From: an uncultured Corynebacterium sp.
GTDB lineage: Bacteria > Actinomycetota > Actinomycetes > Mycobacteriales > Mycobacteriaceae
Direction of reading: 5' to 3'
Length of the DNA: 64,000 nt
NCBI GenBank assembly: GCA_946223355.1
Contig: CAMIPB010000007.1
Span: forward strand, 17,989-81,988
In this document: positions 25,306 to 34,224 of the stretch, piece after piece
Numbering within the stretch: the stretch's first letter is position 1
How the letters are laid out: each line of letters begins with the position of its first letter
Notes under the pieces: generated by a model
Database searches by the model: none
The model's input: only the letters and a program-made list of their open reading frames with translations
Told to the model about the DNA's origin: nothing
Made by a program: the position numbers and the translations under genes

Positions 25306-27339
25306 CTAGCGACGCTTCGAAGAAGTGTAGAAGTTGAAGTGCTTCTGCAGCTCCTTGGGCAGCATCTTCATATTGCCGGCAGCGATACCCAAGGTGGCGA
25401 GGATGCCGGCGATGATGAGGAATGCGTCCAACCCGGCAGGACCGTTGGAGGACAAATCGCTGGAACCGTCCTTGCCAGGCTCAGATGGGGTTGGCTTAGG
25501 AGTGGTGGAATCGTCGCCTGCGCCTGCTTCGATGGTTACGGGAATGGTGACCTTCGTGCCGGAGTCGGTGGTGATGGTTAGCTGCTGCTTACCGGAGGCG
25601 TCGGCAGGCACATCGATGGTGACGCTGACGGTGCCCAGGTTGCCAGTGGTGGCGTCGGCAGGCTCATTGTTCACGTCAGCAGTTGCGGAGGCGTCACCGA
25701 GTTCGGCAGTGACAGTTTTGGCCATGGTGTCGCCTTCGCCGGAGAAGTTAAGCGAGGACAATTCGATAGTGGCCTGCTCCCCCGCCTTGAAAGAATCAGG
25801 GAGTTTAACGCCTACATTGGTCTGCGCAGTTGGTGCTTGGGCGCCGGAGCCAATGTGCTTGATAAGTGCATCGACGTCGAGAATGCCCGGCGCGACGATG
25901 TCGGTGGCATTTGTCATTGGAGTAAATCCATCACCACCGCCGAAGAGGAAGGCAGCAGCGGCTACCTTATAGGACTTGGCCGGATCGAGCGGCTCGCCGT
26001 TGATGGTGGCGGAGATGAAGCGCTCGCCCGGCGCGGCATCGGCGTCGTAGGCGTAGCTGAAGCCTTCAGAAAAGCCGAGAATATTTGGGTTGGCTTCACC
26101 CGTGCGCCACTGGAGTTCGATGATATCGATGATGTCCTGGCCGGTTAGGGTGCCTACCTGGAGCTCGTTGGCGAAAGGTTGTGCAGTGTTGGCGTCTTCG
26201 AAGGTGACGTCACCTGTCTCTAGTTCGGAGCGAACACCGCCTTCGTTCATGATAGCCAGGTCTACTGGCTGACCGGTGGCATTTTCCATAACGGAACGCT
26301 GGCCGGTTGCGATGAAGTTGGAGAAGCTGCCTTCGGTTCCCTGTTGGGTAGGTTTGCGCAGCGGGGCATCAATAGTGCCCACCACGCGGGAGCCAAGTTC
26401 CTTAGCGTTTTCTTCCGCTGCGGTGACCAGTTTTTGAATCTCTGCATTTGGGGTCAATCCTTGTGCCGCGGCGTAGTCATACTGCTTGGAGGTGACGGAC
26501 TCAATCTTCTTGGTCTCAGTGTTAAAGGTGAAATCGTAGTCAGTGAGTATCTTGGTGAACTCGCCAGACTGTGCGTAGTACAGAGGGTTTCCGGTACTGC
26601 GTGGTACTTCTCCCATAGCTTGCTGGTGAGAGTGACCGCCAAAGACCACATCAACGTCCGCGCCGATGGCGTTTTTGTTGTTTTCAATGTCCTCGTGGAA
26701 CAACGCGATGACAACATCTGCCTCGCCGGATTCCTTCAAGCGTTTCGCCTCAGCGTTAGTCTCTTCCACTGGATCGCGGAACTCTAAGCCAGCAATGCCG
26801 TCCTTGGCCACGATATTCGGAGTATCGGCCGTCACGGAACCGACGAAGCCGACTTTCACTCCATTGAGTTCCTGAATGTGTGACGCTGGCAAGACACGCT
26901 GGCCATCGCGGTAGATGTTTGCTGCTAGGTGCGGGAAGCTGGTGCCTTCCGCCACGCGGCCCTGCAAATCTGCAATGCCCTTATCCAACTCGTGGTTTCC
27001 TACTGCTGCTACATCCACGCCCATTGCAGACAAAATCTCCATGGACGGAACATCTTCAGCAATGGAGCTCACAAAGGCAGAACCACCGATGTTGTCACCC
27101 GATGAGGTCAGCGCATACTCCTGCCCCTGGTTAACCTGCTCCACCAGCGCAGCCATCTTGCCTGCACCCATCTCCTTCTTAAAGTCATTTTCTACAAAGT
27201 GACCGTGGAAATCTGTGAAGTTGGTGACGGAAAACTCTACGGTGGATTGGGGTTGGGCGGCTGCGACTGAGGGGCTGATTAGGCTCAGCGTTAACGCTGC
27301 TACAGCTACTTGACGGACATCGATTCGACCAGAAAACAT
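25306..27339 (-). CDS. ushA: Secreted, membrane-anchored 5'-nucleotidase (UshA/NadN-like)
   Basis: A 677-residue bifunctional metallophosphatase. Signal peptide residues 1-28 end at VAAAQP. Metallophosphoesterase motifs FTDFHGHF, SSGDNIGGS, GNHELDKG and GGHSHQ are in order, followed by the 5'-nucleotidase C-terminal domain with NEGGVRSEL and FGGGDGF. A beta-sandwich-like region and a Thr/Pro/Ser linker lead to a membrane helix and a basic tail ending SKRR; there is no LPXTG. It should release phosphate and nucleosides from extracellular nucleotides. GGGAGAA precedes the ATG. It faces a second phosphatase gene across a candidate PhoR box. Confidence 0.88.
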   Translation of the reverse strand: MFSGRIDVRQVAVAALTLSLISPSVAAAQPQSTVEFSVTNFTDFHGHFVENDFKKEMGAGKMAALVEQVNQGQEYALTSSGDNIGGSAFVSSIAEDVPSMEILSAMGVDVAAVGNHELDKGIADLQGRVAEGTSFPHLAANIYRDGQRVLPASHIQELNGVKVGFVGSVTADTPNIVAKDGIAGLEFRDPVEETNAEAKRLKESGEADVVIALFHEDIENNKNAIGADVDVVFGGHSHQQAMGEVPRSTGNPLYYAQSGEFTKILTDYDFTFNTETKKIESVTSKQYDYAAAQGLTPNAEIQKLVTAAEENAKELGSRVVGTIDAPLRKPTQQGTEGSFSNFIATGQRSVMENATGQPVDLAIMNEGGVRSELETGDVTFEDANTAQPFANELQVGTLTGQDIIDIIELQWRTGEANPNILGFSEGFSYAYDADAAPGERFISATINGEPLDPAKSYKVAAAAFLFGGGDGFTPMTNATDIVAPGILDVDALIKHIGSGAQAPTAQTNVGVKLPDSFKAGEQATIELSSLNFSGEGDTMAKTVTAELGDASATADVNNEPADATTGNLGTVSVTIDVPADASGKQQLTITTDSGTKVTIPVTIEAGAGDDSTTPKPTPSEPGKDGSSDLSSNGPAGLDAFLIIAGILATLGIAAGNMKMLPKELQKHFNFYTSSKRR

Positions 27340-27701
27340 GTAATTCTCCCAGTGAGCGTGTAGTACGCAATGTAGATGAACGGAACGTATGAACGTTCAA
27401 ATATTAAGCCTTCGCTCAGCTTCGCGCTTGGCAAACGACCTCCCCCTTTCGGGGCATCCTGCGATTTTAAACAGCAGTTTAGAAAGAATTCGCTGGCGTT
27501 CACCCTATGTTTCCCCTTTACAGCCAATGTTCACGTGGACTTACCCCCTGCCAGCATAAAACTAATAAACACAAATCTTTCCGGCGTTAACAATCAGTTA
27601 ATCTAAACATTGCCATACGTTTTCATTAATGATTAAAGGTGGTCATAGTCGCCTTCTATTGTGAGTGGGCACAATAGTTCACTCACTAGATTGGATGTCT
27701 C
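27340..27701. promoter_or_regulatory. Divergent regulatory region of two phosphatase genes, with candidate PhoR box
   Basis: This 362-bp gap has no gene. GTTCACCC-TAT-GTTTCCCC (27498-27516) is an 8-bp direct repeat with a 3-bp A/T spacer, the layout reported for PhoR sites in Corynebacterium glutamicum. A weaker pair, GTTCACGT-GGA-CTTACCCC, follows at 27529-27547. TAGATT at 27688-27693 lies 8 nt before the plus-strand gene, as a likely -10 box. Confidence 0.6.
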
Positions 27702-29882
27702 ATGGCTTCAGCATTTAGTTCTCGTCGGGTTATCGCGACACTCACGGCGGCAGCAGTCAGCACCAGTGCGATGGTTGTTCCACCCGCAGTTGTTCCACAT
27801 GCAACTGCGCAGGATACAGGCTCCCGCTTCACCCTTGGCGTTTTACCTGATACCCAGTTCTACTCCCGATACTCCACCCCAGAGACAGGCAACTTGGCAA
27901 AACAACGCTACGGCTCGGAGCCTTTCCAAGCGCAGACAGAATGGCTTACGAAGAATCAAGATGCACTCAACATGGCCTTTGCTACGCATCTGGGCGATGT
28001 TGTAGATCAGCCTGATGTTGAGGGCGAGTGGAAAGTCGCGGATCAAGCAATGAAAACACTGGACGATTCTTCGTTGAATTACTCCGTGTTGCCGGGCAAC
28101 CACGACATGGATGAGGCAGGAGCAGTGCACCCGTTCAACCAGTGGTTTCCTGCCTCGCGTGCCGAAGCAGCAAACGAGACCTTCCAAGACCGCCACACGG
28201 GGATCAATTCCGATGCTGAGTACCACATCTTTGAGGCTGAAGGCCAGGAATACCTAGTACTCGCGCTTCCGTGGCGGGCGGAGCAGTCTGTCATCGACTG
28301 GGCGCAAAAAGCAATCGACGCCCACCCTGATCTCCCAGTCATCTTGACCTCTCACGAGATCCTCGGCATTGACGGCGCGGGGGATGTGCACTTTTCCGAA
28401 GAATATGGACAAAACCTCTGGGATAGCTTCATTTCTAAAAATGACCAGATCTTCCTCACCATGGGTGGACACCACCACGGTGCGGGCTACCGTGTAGATA
28501 AAAATGACTACGGCCATGACGTCATTAGCATCTTGCAGGATTACCAAATGGCTTACCAGGGCGGTAATGGACTTTTGGGTGTCTTAGAGTTTGACCTGAC
28601 CGGCAACGAAATTGAGATGGCAGCAATGTCTCCCTGGGTAGCGCAAAAACCAGCAGAAGAGCTCACTCAGTTTGACAAACTTATCCTCGACGGTGAAGGC
28701 GATAGCTACAAAGTGCCACTGAACTTCGCCGAACGCTTTGAGTCCTTTGCCCCTGACTGGAAGGCAGGATCTGTAGACGAAGGCGATCTCGCAGGACAGG
28801 CACGTGAGATCATTTCCCAAGGGTATACGCCTTACCAGATTTCTGAAGATCGCCTCCCGACGTACCCTGAAGACTTCATCGCTGCGGAAAACACGGCTTT
28901 CCACTGGCGCCCAGGCCACGCCACCGACGCCGCAGGCAAGCGCCTTACTGATGGCCAAGCAGCCGGCAGCGGTTCCATCATCCCTGAGGTCTTTGGCAAC
29001 AAAGATCACCTGGTACGAGATGCCGGCGCGGACGACCGTATCGTTTATTCTTCCGAGCACCACCCATTATCCTCCGATGAAGGTTCCCTCTACTGGGTAA
29101 ATCCAGCTGGCAAAAACGGCGTCGCTGACTTCAAAACCAGCAAGGATGCGGCAGTCAACAATGTGGACACCACCAAGGGATACACCTTCGAATCCTTCGT
29201 GAAGCTTCCCGCGGACTTTAACGGCTCCGAGCACGGCTGGGGTAATGCCTTGGCACGCGAGTCTTCCATCGCAGACTTGGTCGACGGCTCCGATGACACC
29301 GACCCAACCGTAATGTTTGGTGTGTCCAACCTTCGTGAATTGCGCTGGTGGGCAGAACCAAAGGACGGTTCCGGTTCTACTGTTTGGTCCCACGAAGTGC
29401 CTACCGATGAGTGGATGCACATCGCCGTGGTGAATAAGCCGGACACTGACACCGTTGAGATGTTTATCAACGGCGCCCCAATCCTGCGTAACGCTGCCGG
29501 CGCCGAAGGCCTTCTCCCCCGCGAACTCCGCTGGGTTATGGGCTCCGGGTACTCCGATCTTGAGCCGCAGGATCCTTGGTACGGCTGGATTGGCGAAACC
29601 CGTCTCACGCACGGCGTTCTAGCCGAGGATCAATGGCTCACGGCACGTAACCCGGAAGCAACCAATCCTACTGCCCCTGCAGACTCATCTGATGGAACTT
29701 CGTCTTCCGGCTCTTCCGATTCCTCTGCGGGTTCATCCACAGGTAGTGCGCTCGTGGCACTGATGGCAACCATCATCGGACTTGGCGGTGCTGCATACCT
29801 CAACTATCCGCGTATCAAGGCGTTTGCAAAGAAGCTCGGTATCAAGTTGCCGCGCTTGCCTAAACCATCTCGTCGCCGCTAA
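27702..29882 (+). CDS. Secreted metallophosphoesterase with LamG-like domain, membrane anchored
   Basis: A 726-residue extracellular protein. The signal peptide (about 1-35) precedes a calcineurin-like phosphoesterase domain with LGVLPDTQFY, THLGDVVD, PGNHDMDEAG, LTSHEILG and GGHHHGAGY. Residues of about 465-650 form a LamG/concanavalin-like beta sandwich (YTFESFVKLP, WWAEPKDGSGSTVWSHEV, GWIGETRLTHGVL) that may bind a surface glycan. A Ser-rich linker, one membrane helix and a basic tail ending SRRR anchor it. The anchor type matches that of the divergent 5'-nucleotidase. Substrate may be a phosphodiester or phosphomonoester; not readable. Confidence 0.85.
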   Translation: MASAFSSRRVIATLTAAAVSTSAMVVPPAVVPHATAQDTGSRFTLGVLPDTQFYSRYSTPETGNLAKQRYGSEPFQAQTEWLTKNQDALNMAFATHLGDVVDQPDVEGEWKVADQAMKTLDDSSLNYSVLPGNHDMDEAGAVHPFNQWFPASRAEAANETFQDRHTGINSDAEYHIFEAEGQEYLVLALPWRAEQSVIDWAQKAIDAHPDLPVILTSHEILGIDGAGDVHFSEEYGQNLWDSFISKNDQIFLTMGGHHHGAGYRVDKNDYGHDVISILQDYQMAYQGGNGLLGVLEFDLTGNEIEMAAMSPWVAQKPAEELTQFDKLILDGEGDSYKVPLNFAERFESFAPDWKAGSVDEGDLAGQAREIISQGYTPYQISEDRLPTYPEDFIAAENTAFHWRPGHATDAAGKRLTDGQAAGSGSIIPEVFGNKDHLVRDAGADDRIVYSSEHHPLSSDEGSLYWVNPAGKNGVADFKTSKDAAVNNVDTTKGYTFESFVKLPADFNGSEHGWGNALARESSIADLVDGSDDTDPTVMFGVSNLRELRWWAEPKDGSGSTVWSHEVPTDEWMHIAVVNKPDTDTVEMFINGAPILRNAAGAEGLLPRELRWVMGSGYSDLEPQDPWYGWIGETRLTHGVLAEDQWLTARNPEATNPTAPADSSDGTSSSGSSDSSAGSSTGSALVALMATIIGLGGAAYLNYPRIKAFAKKLGIKLPRLPKPSRRR

Positions 29883-29897
29883 CTACAGGTAACGCCT

Positions 29898-30434
29898 CTA
29901 GTTAGTGTCACTAGGTGAATCAGATGCGGGTTGCGCAAGCACCCGCATCTGTTGCGTTTTCGGCCGCCAGTACGCGGCCTTTTCTGCCTGAAGTGCGCGG
30001 AAATGCGGCGAGGTCGCAGCATCCATTGCCGCGATATAATCCGGCACCATCTCCCGCGGTAGACGTAGCCCCATGGTCAGATGCGGAGTCCACCGCGGTC
30101 CGCGCCCGTCAGGATTGGCGGCGCTGATGCGGCGCGCGGCGATTTCTAGCTCATCTGTTGTCTCCAACAGCCAGGCGACAGTCTGTTTCCGTTTTGTCCC
30201 GAACACCACATTGCCTACTCGCTGAAACGTTGCCGGGATAACGTTCGGGAGTAGGTCCGCGGCTAGCTCTACGACCTCAGGTTTCATATGCGGCGAAAAC
30301 GTCACGGTAATATGCGGCCGCTGGTGTTGCACAGGAAACCCCTGCGCAGCGAGCGCCGCAAAGATTTCCCGAATCTCTGCTTCTTGCTTTTCCGGAAGGT
30401 AAAGCAAGATATTATCCGGTGATGCGCTGCTCAC
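29898..30434 (-). CDS. 2'-5' RNA ligase / cyclic phosphodiesterase family (LigT-like)
   Basis: A 178-residue 2H phosphoesterase. The two catalytic motifs are RPHITVTF and TPHLTMGL, placed about 90 residues apart as in LigT/ThpR. GTG at 30434 is chosen because GGGAGG lies 8 nt upstream; a longer frame would add 17 unlikely residues. These proteins act on 2',3'-cyclic or 2'-5' phosphodiester bonds in RNA or nucleotides. The gene is divergent from the sirtuin gene and convergent with the metallophosphoesterase gene. Confidence 0.85.
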   Translation of the reverse strand: MSSASPDNILLYLPEKQEAEIREIFAALAAQGFPVQHQRPHITVTFSPHMKPEVVELAADLLPNVIPATFQRVGNVVFGTKRKQTVAWLLETTDELEIAARRISAANPDGRGPRWTPHLTMGLRLPREMVPDYIAAMDAATSPHFRALQAEKAAYWRPKTQQMRVLAQPASDSPSDTN

Positions 30435-30503
30435 TACGCTTACCTCCCTTAATCCCCTCACGGTGTATCCATCACAATTCGACAACCGTCAGCCTACCCA
30501 AGG

Positions 30504-30509
30504 TAGCCT
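30504..30509 (+). promoter_or_regulatory. -10 box of leaderless sirtuin gene
   Basis: TAGCCT followed by 7 nt and the ATG at 30517, with no ribosome site between. It supports the start at 30517 over an in-frame ATG at 30463. Confidence 0.45.
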
Positions 30510-30516
30510 TTTGCCC

Positions 30517-31482
30517 ATGCCCACCGATTCCCCTTTCACTGACGCCGCAATTGCCCAGGCGCATGCCTCCGCGCTGCGCTCAATTGCGCGGGTAGTAGAA
30601 GATGTCGCGGTGCCAACACCGCCGGAGCAGGCGCTGGGCGGCGTCGTCAAGCAGCTTCTTGACGCCCACGGCAACGGCGGGGTCATGGTACTCACCGGCG
30701 CAGGCGTGTCCACTGAATCAGGAGTGCCGGACTACCGCGGCCCGCGCGGCTCTTTATCGCGGCACAGGCCCATGACCTACCAGGAGTTTTTGCATGACCC
30801 GGCGGCGTCACACCGGTATTGGGCGCGCAGTTTTGTGGGCTGGCGCGTGATGGATGCGGCCCAGCCTAATCGCACGCACTACGCCTTGGTTGAATTAGAG
30901 CGCGCTGGTTTCGTGCGCGGCGTGGTCACCCAGAACGTCGACGGCCTCCACAAACAAGCAGGCACGACAAACCTGGTCACTCTCCACGGGGACATGGAAA
31001 CGGTCGTATGCCTATCGTGTGGTTTCAAAGAAAACCGCGAGCCTTTCGACGCCCGCCTCGCCGCAGCCAACCCCGGCTACCTGGAATCCATTCGGGTGGA
31101 TGCGTCCATGGTTAACCCAGACGGCGACGTCACGTTGTCCGACGAGGCCGTCGCCCGCTTCATCATGCCCGGCTGCGCCGAATGCAGCTCACATAAGCTC
31201 AAGCCAGACGTAGTCTACTTCGGCGAGCCTGTGCCTACAGAGCGCAAAAACGCCGCCTACGCCATGCTCAACGACGCCACCTCCCTACTCGTCGCAGGGT
31301 CCTCCCTAGCCGTGATGAGCGGCTACCGTTTCGTGCTTGATGCACTTAAAGCTGGCAAAACCGTCTCCGTCATCAACGGCGGCCCCGGGCGTGGCGACGC
31401 CCGCGTGGACATCCTCTGGCGCACCCAGGTTGGCCCAGCTTTTGATGCCGTGCTTGATGAGCTCGAAGACCACGGCCTCTAG
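30517..31482 (+). CDS. NAD-dependent protein deacylase (Sir2 family)
   Basis: A 321-residue sirtuin that removes acetyl or longer acyl groups from lysine using NAD+. The NAD motif LTGAGVSTESGVPDYRG, catalytic TQNVDGLHKQAGT with LHG following, the zinc ligands (CLSC and CAEC) and the VVYFGEPVP segment are all present. An ~60-residue N-terminal helical extension precedes the core. The core is longer than CobB-type enzymes, with an insert between the zinc Cys pairs. It is monocistronic in appearance. Confidence 0.93.
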   Translation: MPTDSPFTDAAIAQAHASALRSIARVVEDVAVPTPPEQALGGVVKQLLDAHGNGGVMVLTGAGVSTESGVPDYRGPRGSLSRHRPMTYQEFLHDPAASHRYWARSFVGWRVMDAAQPNRTHYALVELERAGFVRGVVTQNVDGLHKQAGTTNLVTLHGDMETVVCLSCGFKENREPFDARLAAANPGYLESIRVDASMVNPDGDVTLSDEAVARFIMPGCAECSSHKLKPDVVYFGEPVPTERKNAAYAMLNDATSLLVAGSSLAVMSGYRFVLDALKAGKTVSVINGGPGRGDARVDILWRTQVGPAFDAVLDELEDHGL

Positions 31483-31555
31483 CAGCCTTCGAAGCCAGTG
31501 CTTACGCAGTACTGAAGAAGTTTCGATATTTGACAACTCAATTGCCATTTTTCAT

Positions 31556-31561
31556 TAGACT
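31556..31561 (+). promoter_or_regulatory. -10 box upstream of tandem TetR-like gene
   Basis: TAGACT ends 8 nt before the ATG at 31570, with no ribosome site. TTGACA at 31530-31535 is upstream but its 20-bp spacer is longer than usual, so only the -10 is proposed. Confidence 0.45.
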
Positions 31562-31569
31562 GTGATCTT

Positions 31570-32961
31570 ATGTCGCAAATCTTGGACGGTGTCCCTTTAG
31601 AACAGGCGCGTACCGCTTTGCTGCAGTGCGGTATGGACATTGTTCGGCGTGCACACGGGGCTACGCCGACATTACAAGCAAGCGCGCGCTCCGCAATGGT
31701 GAGCATATATGCCGCACGTGAGCTTTTTGCCACGGACGAAGAATTTACTGAGGCACTAATCGCTGAAGCTCGCTTGACGTTTTTGGCGACAATGGATAAG
31801 TCCATGGAGGCGTTGCCTGCGGACGCTTCCTTCGAAGACCGAGTTACCACCATTGGGCGAGGTGCCATTGACTTCGCAATACAGAATCCAAGCGCATTTA
31901 CCCTGCTTACGTACTGCAGCACAGCGATGGACATGGTGAAGGATTTCGATGCTGACTTCACCAAGCTAGATACCCCACTCCCCTTTCGCATGCTCTTAGA
32001 GGAGGTACGTGCGGAGATAATTCGACTCGACGGACCACGCGACGTGTGGCTACTCACCACGCGGGCGATGGCACTGTTTGCGTCATTTCATGGCTGCGCT
32101 CACCTTTGCACCTTCGGTACACTTCGTCATTTTTCCCCAGTCGTTCTACAGCACCGCATAAAGGGGATCATTGAACATGCTTTAGGCGGCGTGGGCGACT
32201 CTTTGCGCACAGGTAAGGGTCTGCGCCTAGAACCGCATCATTTTGTCGCCCGACACCACATTTCTGCGCAGCCTGATTCCCGAGATTTGCCCAAAGATTC
32301 CCGAGAGAACAAACGCACAGCCCTGTACCAAGCAGGTGTAGAGATTGTGATGGAGCAGGGTTTCCCGGCGCTAACACCACACGCTGCAGCAGAACGTGCC
32401 GGTTTGGAAACTGCGGAATTACAGCATTTGCTACCTCCACACATCCCACTGAGTAAGAAGATGGAGGAATTCCTCAATCAAGGAGCGGAGTCTGTCACCG
32501 ATCTGCAGCTAGCAATGCTTCCGGAAGATACATTGAGCATGTATGCAGGCAAATCAGTAGGTGTTGCGCTTACCGGGTTAGCAATGATGAATCCAGAGGG
32601 CTTTGATGCCTTTATCACCATTGCTTCGCAATCAGTCGTGCCTTTTAATTTTGATGACACTAGCGCTTCCGACATGGGCGAGGCTCACCGCACGCTGATC
32701 GCCCACACCCGAGCGTGCATCATCGAAGGTGGTGGCGAGCATGATCCTTGGCTACTGTTCAACAACGCGCTTAATGTGTGGACTCTCAACCACGGCCAAG
32801 GTCAGCTGTTCTCCCTGGGCCCTATGCGTGCTTGGCCAACGGATTACAAGTTGGACCTCATGGACTACGTCCTGGATTTCTCCTTATCCAGCTTCATCCA
32901 CCGCTTGAATTTGAGCTTCCCGACGATCCCTATTTCCCCTATCACCCGCCCCGGCAACTAG
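31570..32961 (+). CDS. Tandem TetR-like regulator (two fused repeats)
   Basis: A 463-residue all-helical protein built of two related halves. The first (about 10-225) begins RTALLQCGMDIVRRAHG and the second (about 250-450) begins RTALYQAGVEIVMEQGF. Each resembles a TetR N-terminal helix-turn-helix followed by a ligand domain, with conserved Trp/Leu patterns (DVWLLTTRAMALF and DPWLLFNNALNVW). The halves have diverged, and the recognition helices are weak matches. A single-chain pseudo-dimer regulator is the likely reading. It stands alone, and no operator repeat was recognised. Confidence 0.6.
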   Translation: MSQILDGVPLEQARTALLQCGMDIVRRAHGATPTLQASARSAMVSIYAARELFATDEEFTEALIAEARLTFLATMDKSMEALPADASFEDRVTTIGRGAIDFAIQNPSAFTLLTYCSTAMDMVKDFDADFTKLDTPLPFRMLLEEVRAEIIRLDGPRDVWLLTTRAMALFASFHGCAHLCTFGTLRHFSPVVLQHRIKGIIEHALGGVGDSLRTGKGLRLEPHHFVARHHISAQPDSRDLPKDSRENKRTALYQAGVEIVMEQGFPALTPHAAAERAGLETAELQHLLPPHIPLSKKMEEFLNQGAESVTDLQLAMLPEDTLSMYAGKSVGVALTGLAMMNPEGFDAFITIASQSVVPFNFDDTSASDMGEAHRTLIAHTRACIIEGGGEHDPWLLFNNALNVWTLNHGQGQLFSLGPMRAWPTDYKLDLMDYVLDFSLSSFIHRLNLSFPTIPISPITRPGN

Positions 32962-33051
32962 CCACCGCTGACCTTGCCGGCGTGCCGCGGGGACTAAGTG
33001 GACAGGCAGCGCTACGCTACAACTGTTACCAATGTTACGGAAGGGACAGTT

Positions 33052-34083
33052 GTGAACAGTATGGCAGGCCAAAATGACAACCACGATTCCAACTCAGGCG
33101 GCATGAACCGTCGCACGCTGCTTAAGACCGCAGCACTTGCCACGGTCGTCGGCACGCTCGGCGCCAGCGCGCAACGCGGTACGGGCAACGCATACGCCGC
33201 TGCGGTCAAAGGCACAGTCATTGACTACGCAGCGGGCGTACCTTCAGCAAGTGCGGTCAAAGCCGCCGGTCATATGGGCGCAGTACGCTACGTATCGCGC
33301 CGACGCCCAGGCGCGGAATGGATGAAGGGAAAACCAGTAACCCTCGCCGAAACCCGTGCGATGGCAGCTAAGGGACTAGAAACAGCGTCCGTCTATCAGT
33401 ACGGCCGCGCAGAAACCGCAGACTGGAAGCAAGGCGCAGCGGGGGCAACCACACACGCACCGCAGGCCATCGCTTTGCACGTTGCAGCAGGTGGCCCGAA
33501 GGCACGCCCGATCTACATCGCAATCGATGACAACCCCACGCGCCACCAGTACACCTCACTCATTCGCCCTTACCTGCGAGCCTTTGGCTCCACCCTTAAA
33601 GCAGGCGGGTATCAAGTGGGAATCTACGGAAACTACAACGTGATTGACTGGGCCATTGCCGACGGCATCGGCGAATTCTTCTGGATGCACGACTGGGGCT
33701 CCGGCGGACGCCTGCACCCTCGCGCCCAGATCCACCAGCTCCCGCAGTCTTACCAACGCACTATCGACGGCATCACTGTGGACATCAACCGAGTTTATGC
33801 CGGCGACTGGGGCCAGTGGGTGCCGGGCAAGAAGACCGTCCGCAAGCCATCCACCCCAGCAGCACCAGCCCCACTTTCTCCTGACGCGCTCAATGACGCA
33901 CTGTCCAACGCGTTGCGCGGGCCTTTGGGAGAAATGAGCTCCCGTGTCCAGATGCCCGGCGGATTAAAACTTCCCCGCCTAACTGCACAGGGCGTTGATT
34001 TCGGCGGCTCCTCAGTCAGCGATGCGCAAATAAAGGGGCTAGCTGAAGTCGCTCAAAAAGTAGGCACCATGCTGGCTCGGTAG
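33052..34083 (+). CDS. Tat-exported DUF1906 (glycoside-hydrolase-like, Rv2525c-type) protein
   Basis: A 343-residue secreted protein. A twin-arginine signal, NRRTLLKTAALATVVG, lies at residues 18-33. The DUF1906 domain, a TIM-barrel fold related to lysozyme-like hydrolases, spans about 55-260 (TVIDYAAGVPSASAVKAAG, YVSRRRPGAEW, IYIAIDDNP, VGIYGNYNVIDWA, HQLP, DINRVYAGDWG). A Pro-rich linker and helical tail follow. GTG at 33052 is chosen because AAGGGA lies 5 nt before it; ATG at 33061 is too far. The mycobacterial relative is an envelope protein; enzymatic activity is unproven. Confidence 0.85.
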   Translation: MNSMAGQNDNHDSNSGGMNRRTLLKTAALATVVGTLGASAQRGTGNAYAAAVKGTVIDYAAGVPSASAVKAAGHMGAVRYVSRRRPGAEWMKGKPVTLAETRAMAAKGLETASVYQYGRAETADWKQGAAGATTHAPQAIALHVAAGGPKARPIYIAIDDNPTRHQYTSLIRPYLRAFGSTLKAGGYQVGIYGNYNVIDWAIADGIGEFFWMHDWGSGGRLHPRAQIHQLPQSYQRTIDGITVDINRVYAGDWGQWVPGKKTVRKPSTPAAPAPLSPDALNDALSNALRGPLGEMSSRVQMPGGLKLPRLTAQGVDFGGSSVSDAQIKGLAEVAQKVGTMLAR

Positions 34084-34115
34084 CGTTTTTTCGTCGCATT
34101 TTTTCGGCACATACA

Positions 34116-34181
34116 AAAATCCATTGCCAAGTTTTGGGCCAAACTCCGAAAGAGGGGCTGAAAAACTTGGCAATGGATTTT
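34116..34181. terminator. Bidirectional hairpin between DUF1906 gene and mctC
   Basis: Perfect 20-bp inverted arms at 34116-34135 and 34162-34181, ending in A- and T-runs on both sides, between two convergent genes. It can terminate both. The core TTGCCAAGTTTT...AAAACTTGGCAA recurs in altered form at 48632-48680. Confidence 0.85.
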
Positions 34182-34224
34182 GTATTTTCGGGTTGGGCTC
34201 GCGGGAAGCCGCGGGACCGATGGA

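Noticed and set aside
29067..29612. 181-codon minus-strand frame opposite the LamG phosphoesterase gene
   Set aside because: Overlaps a well-supported domain on the plus strand and has no motif or ribosome site.
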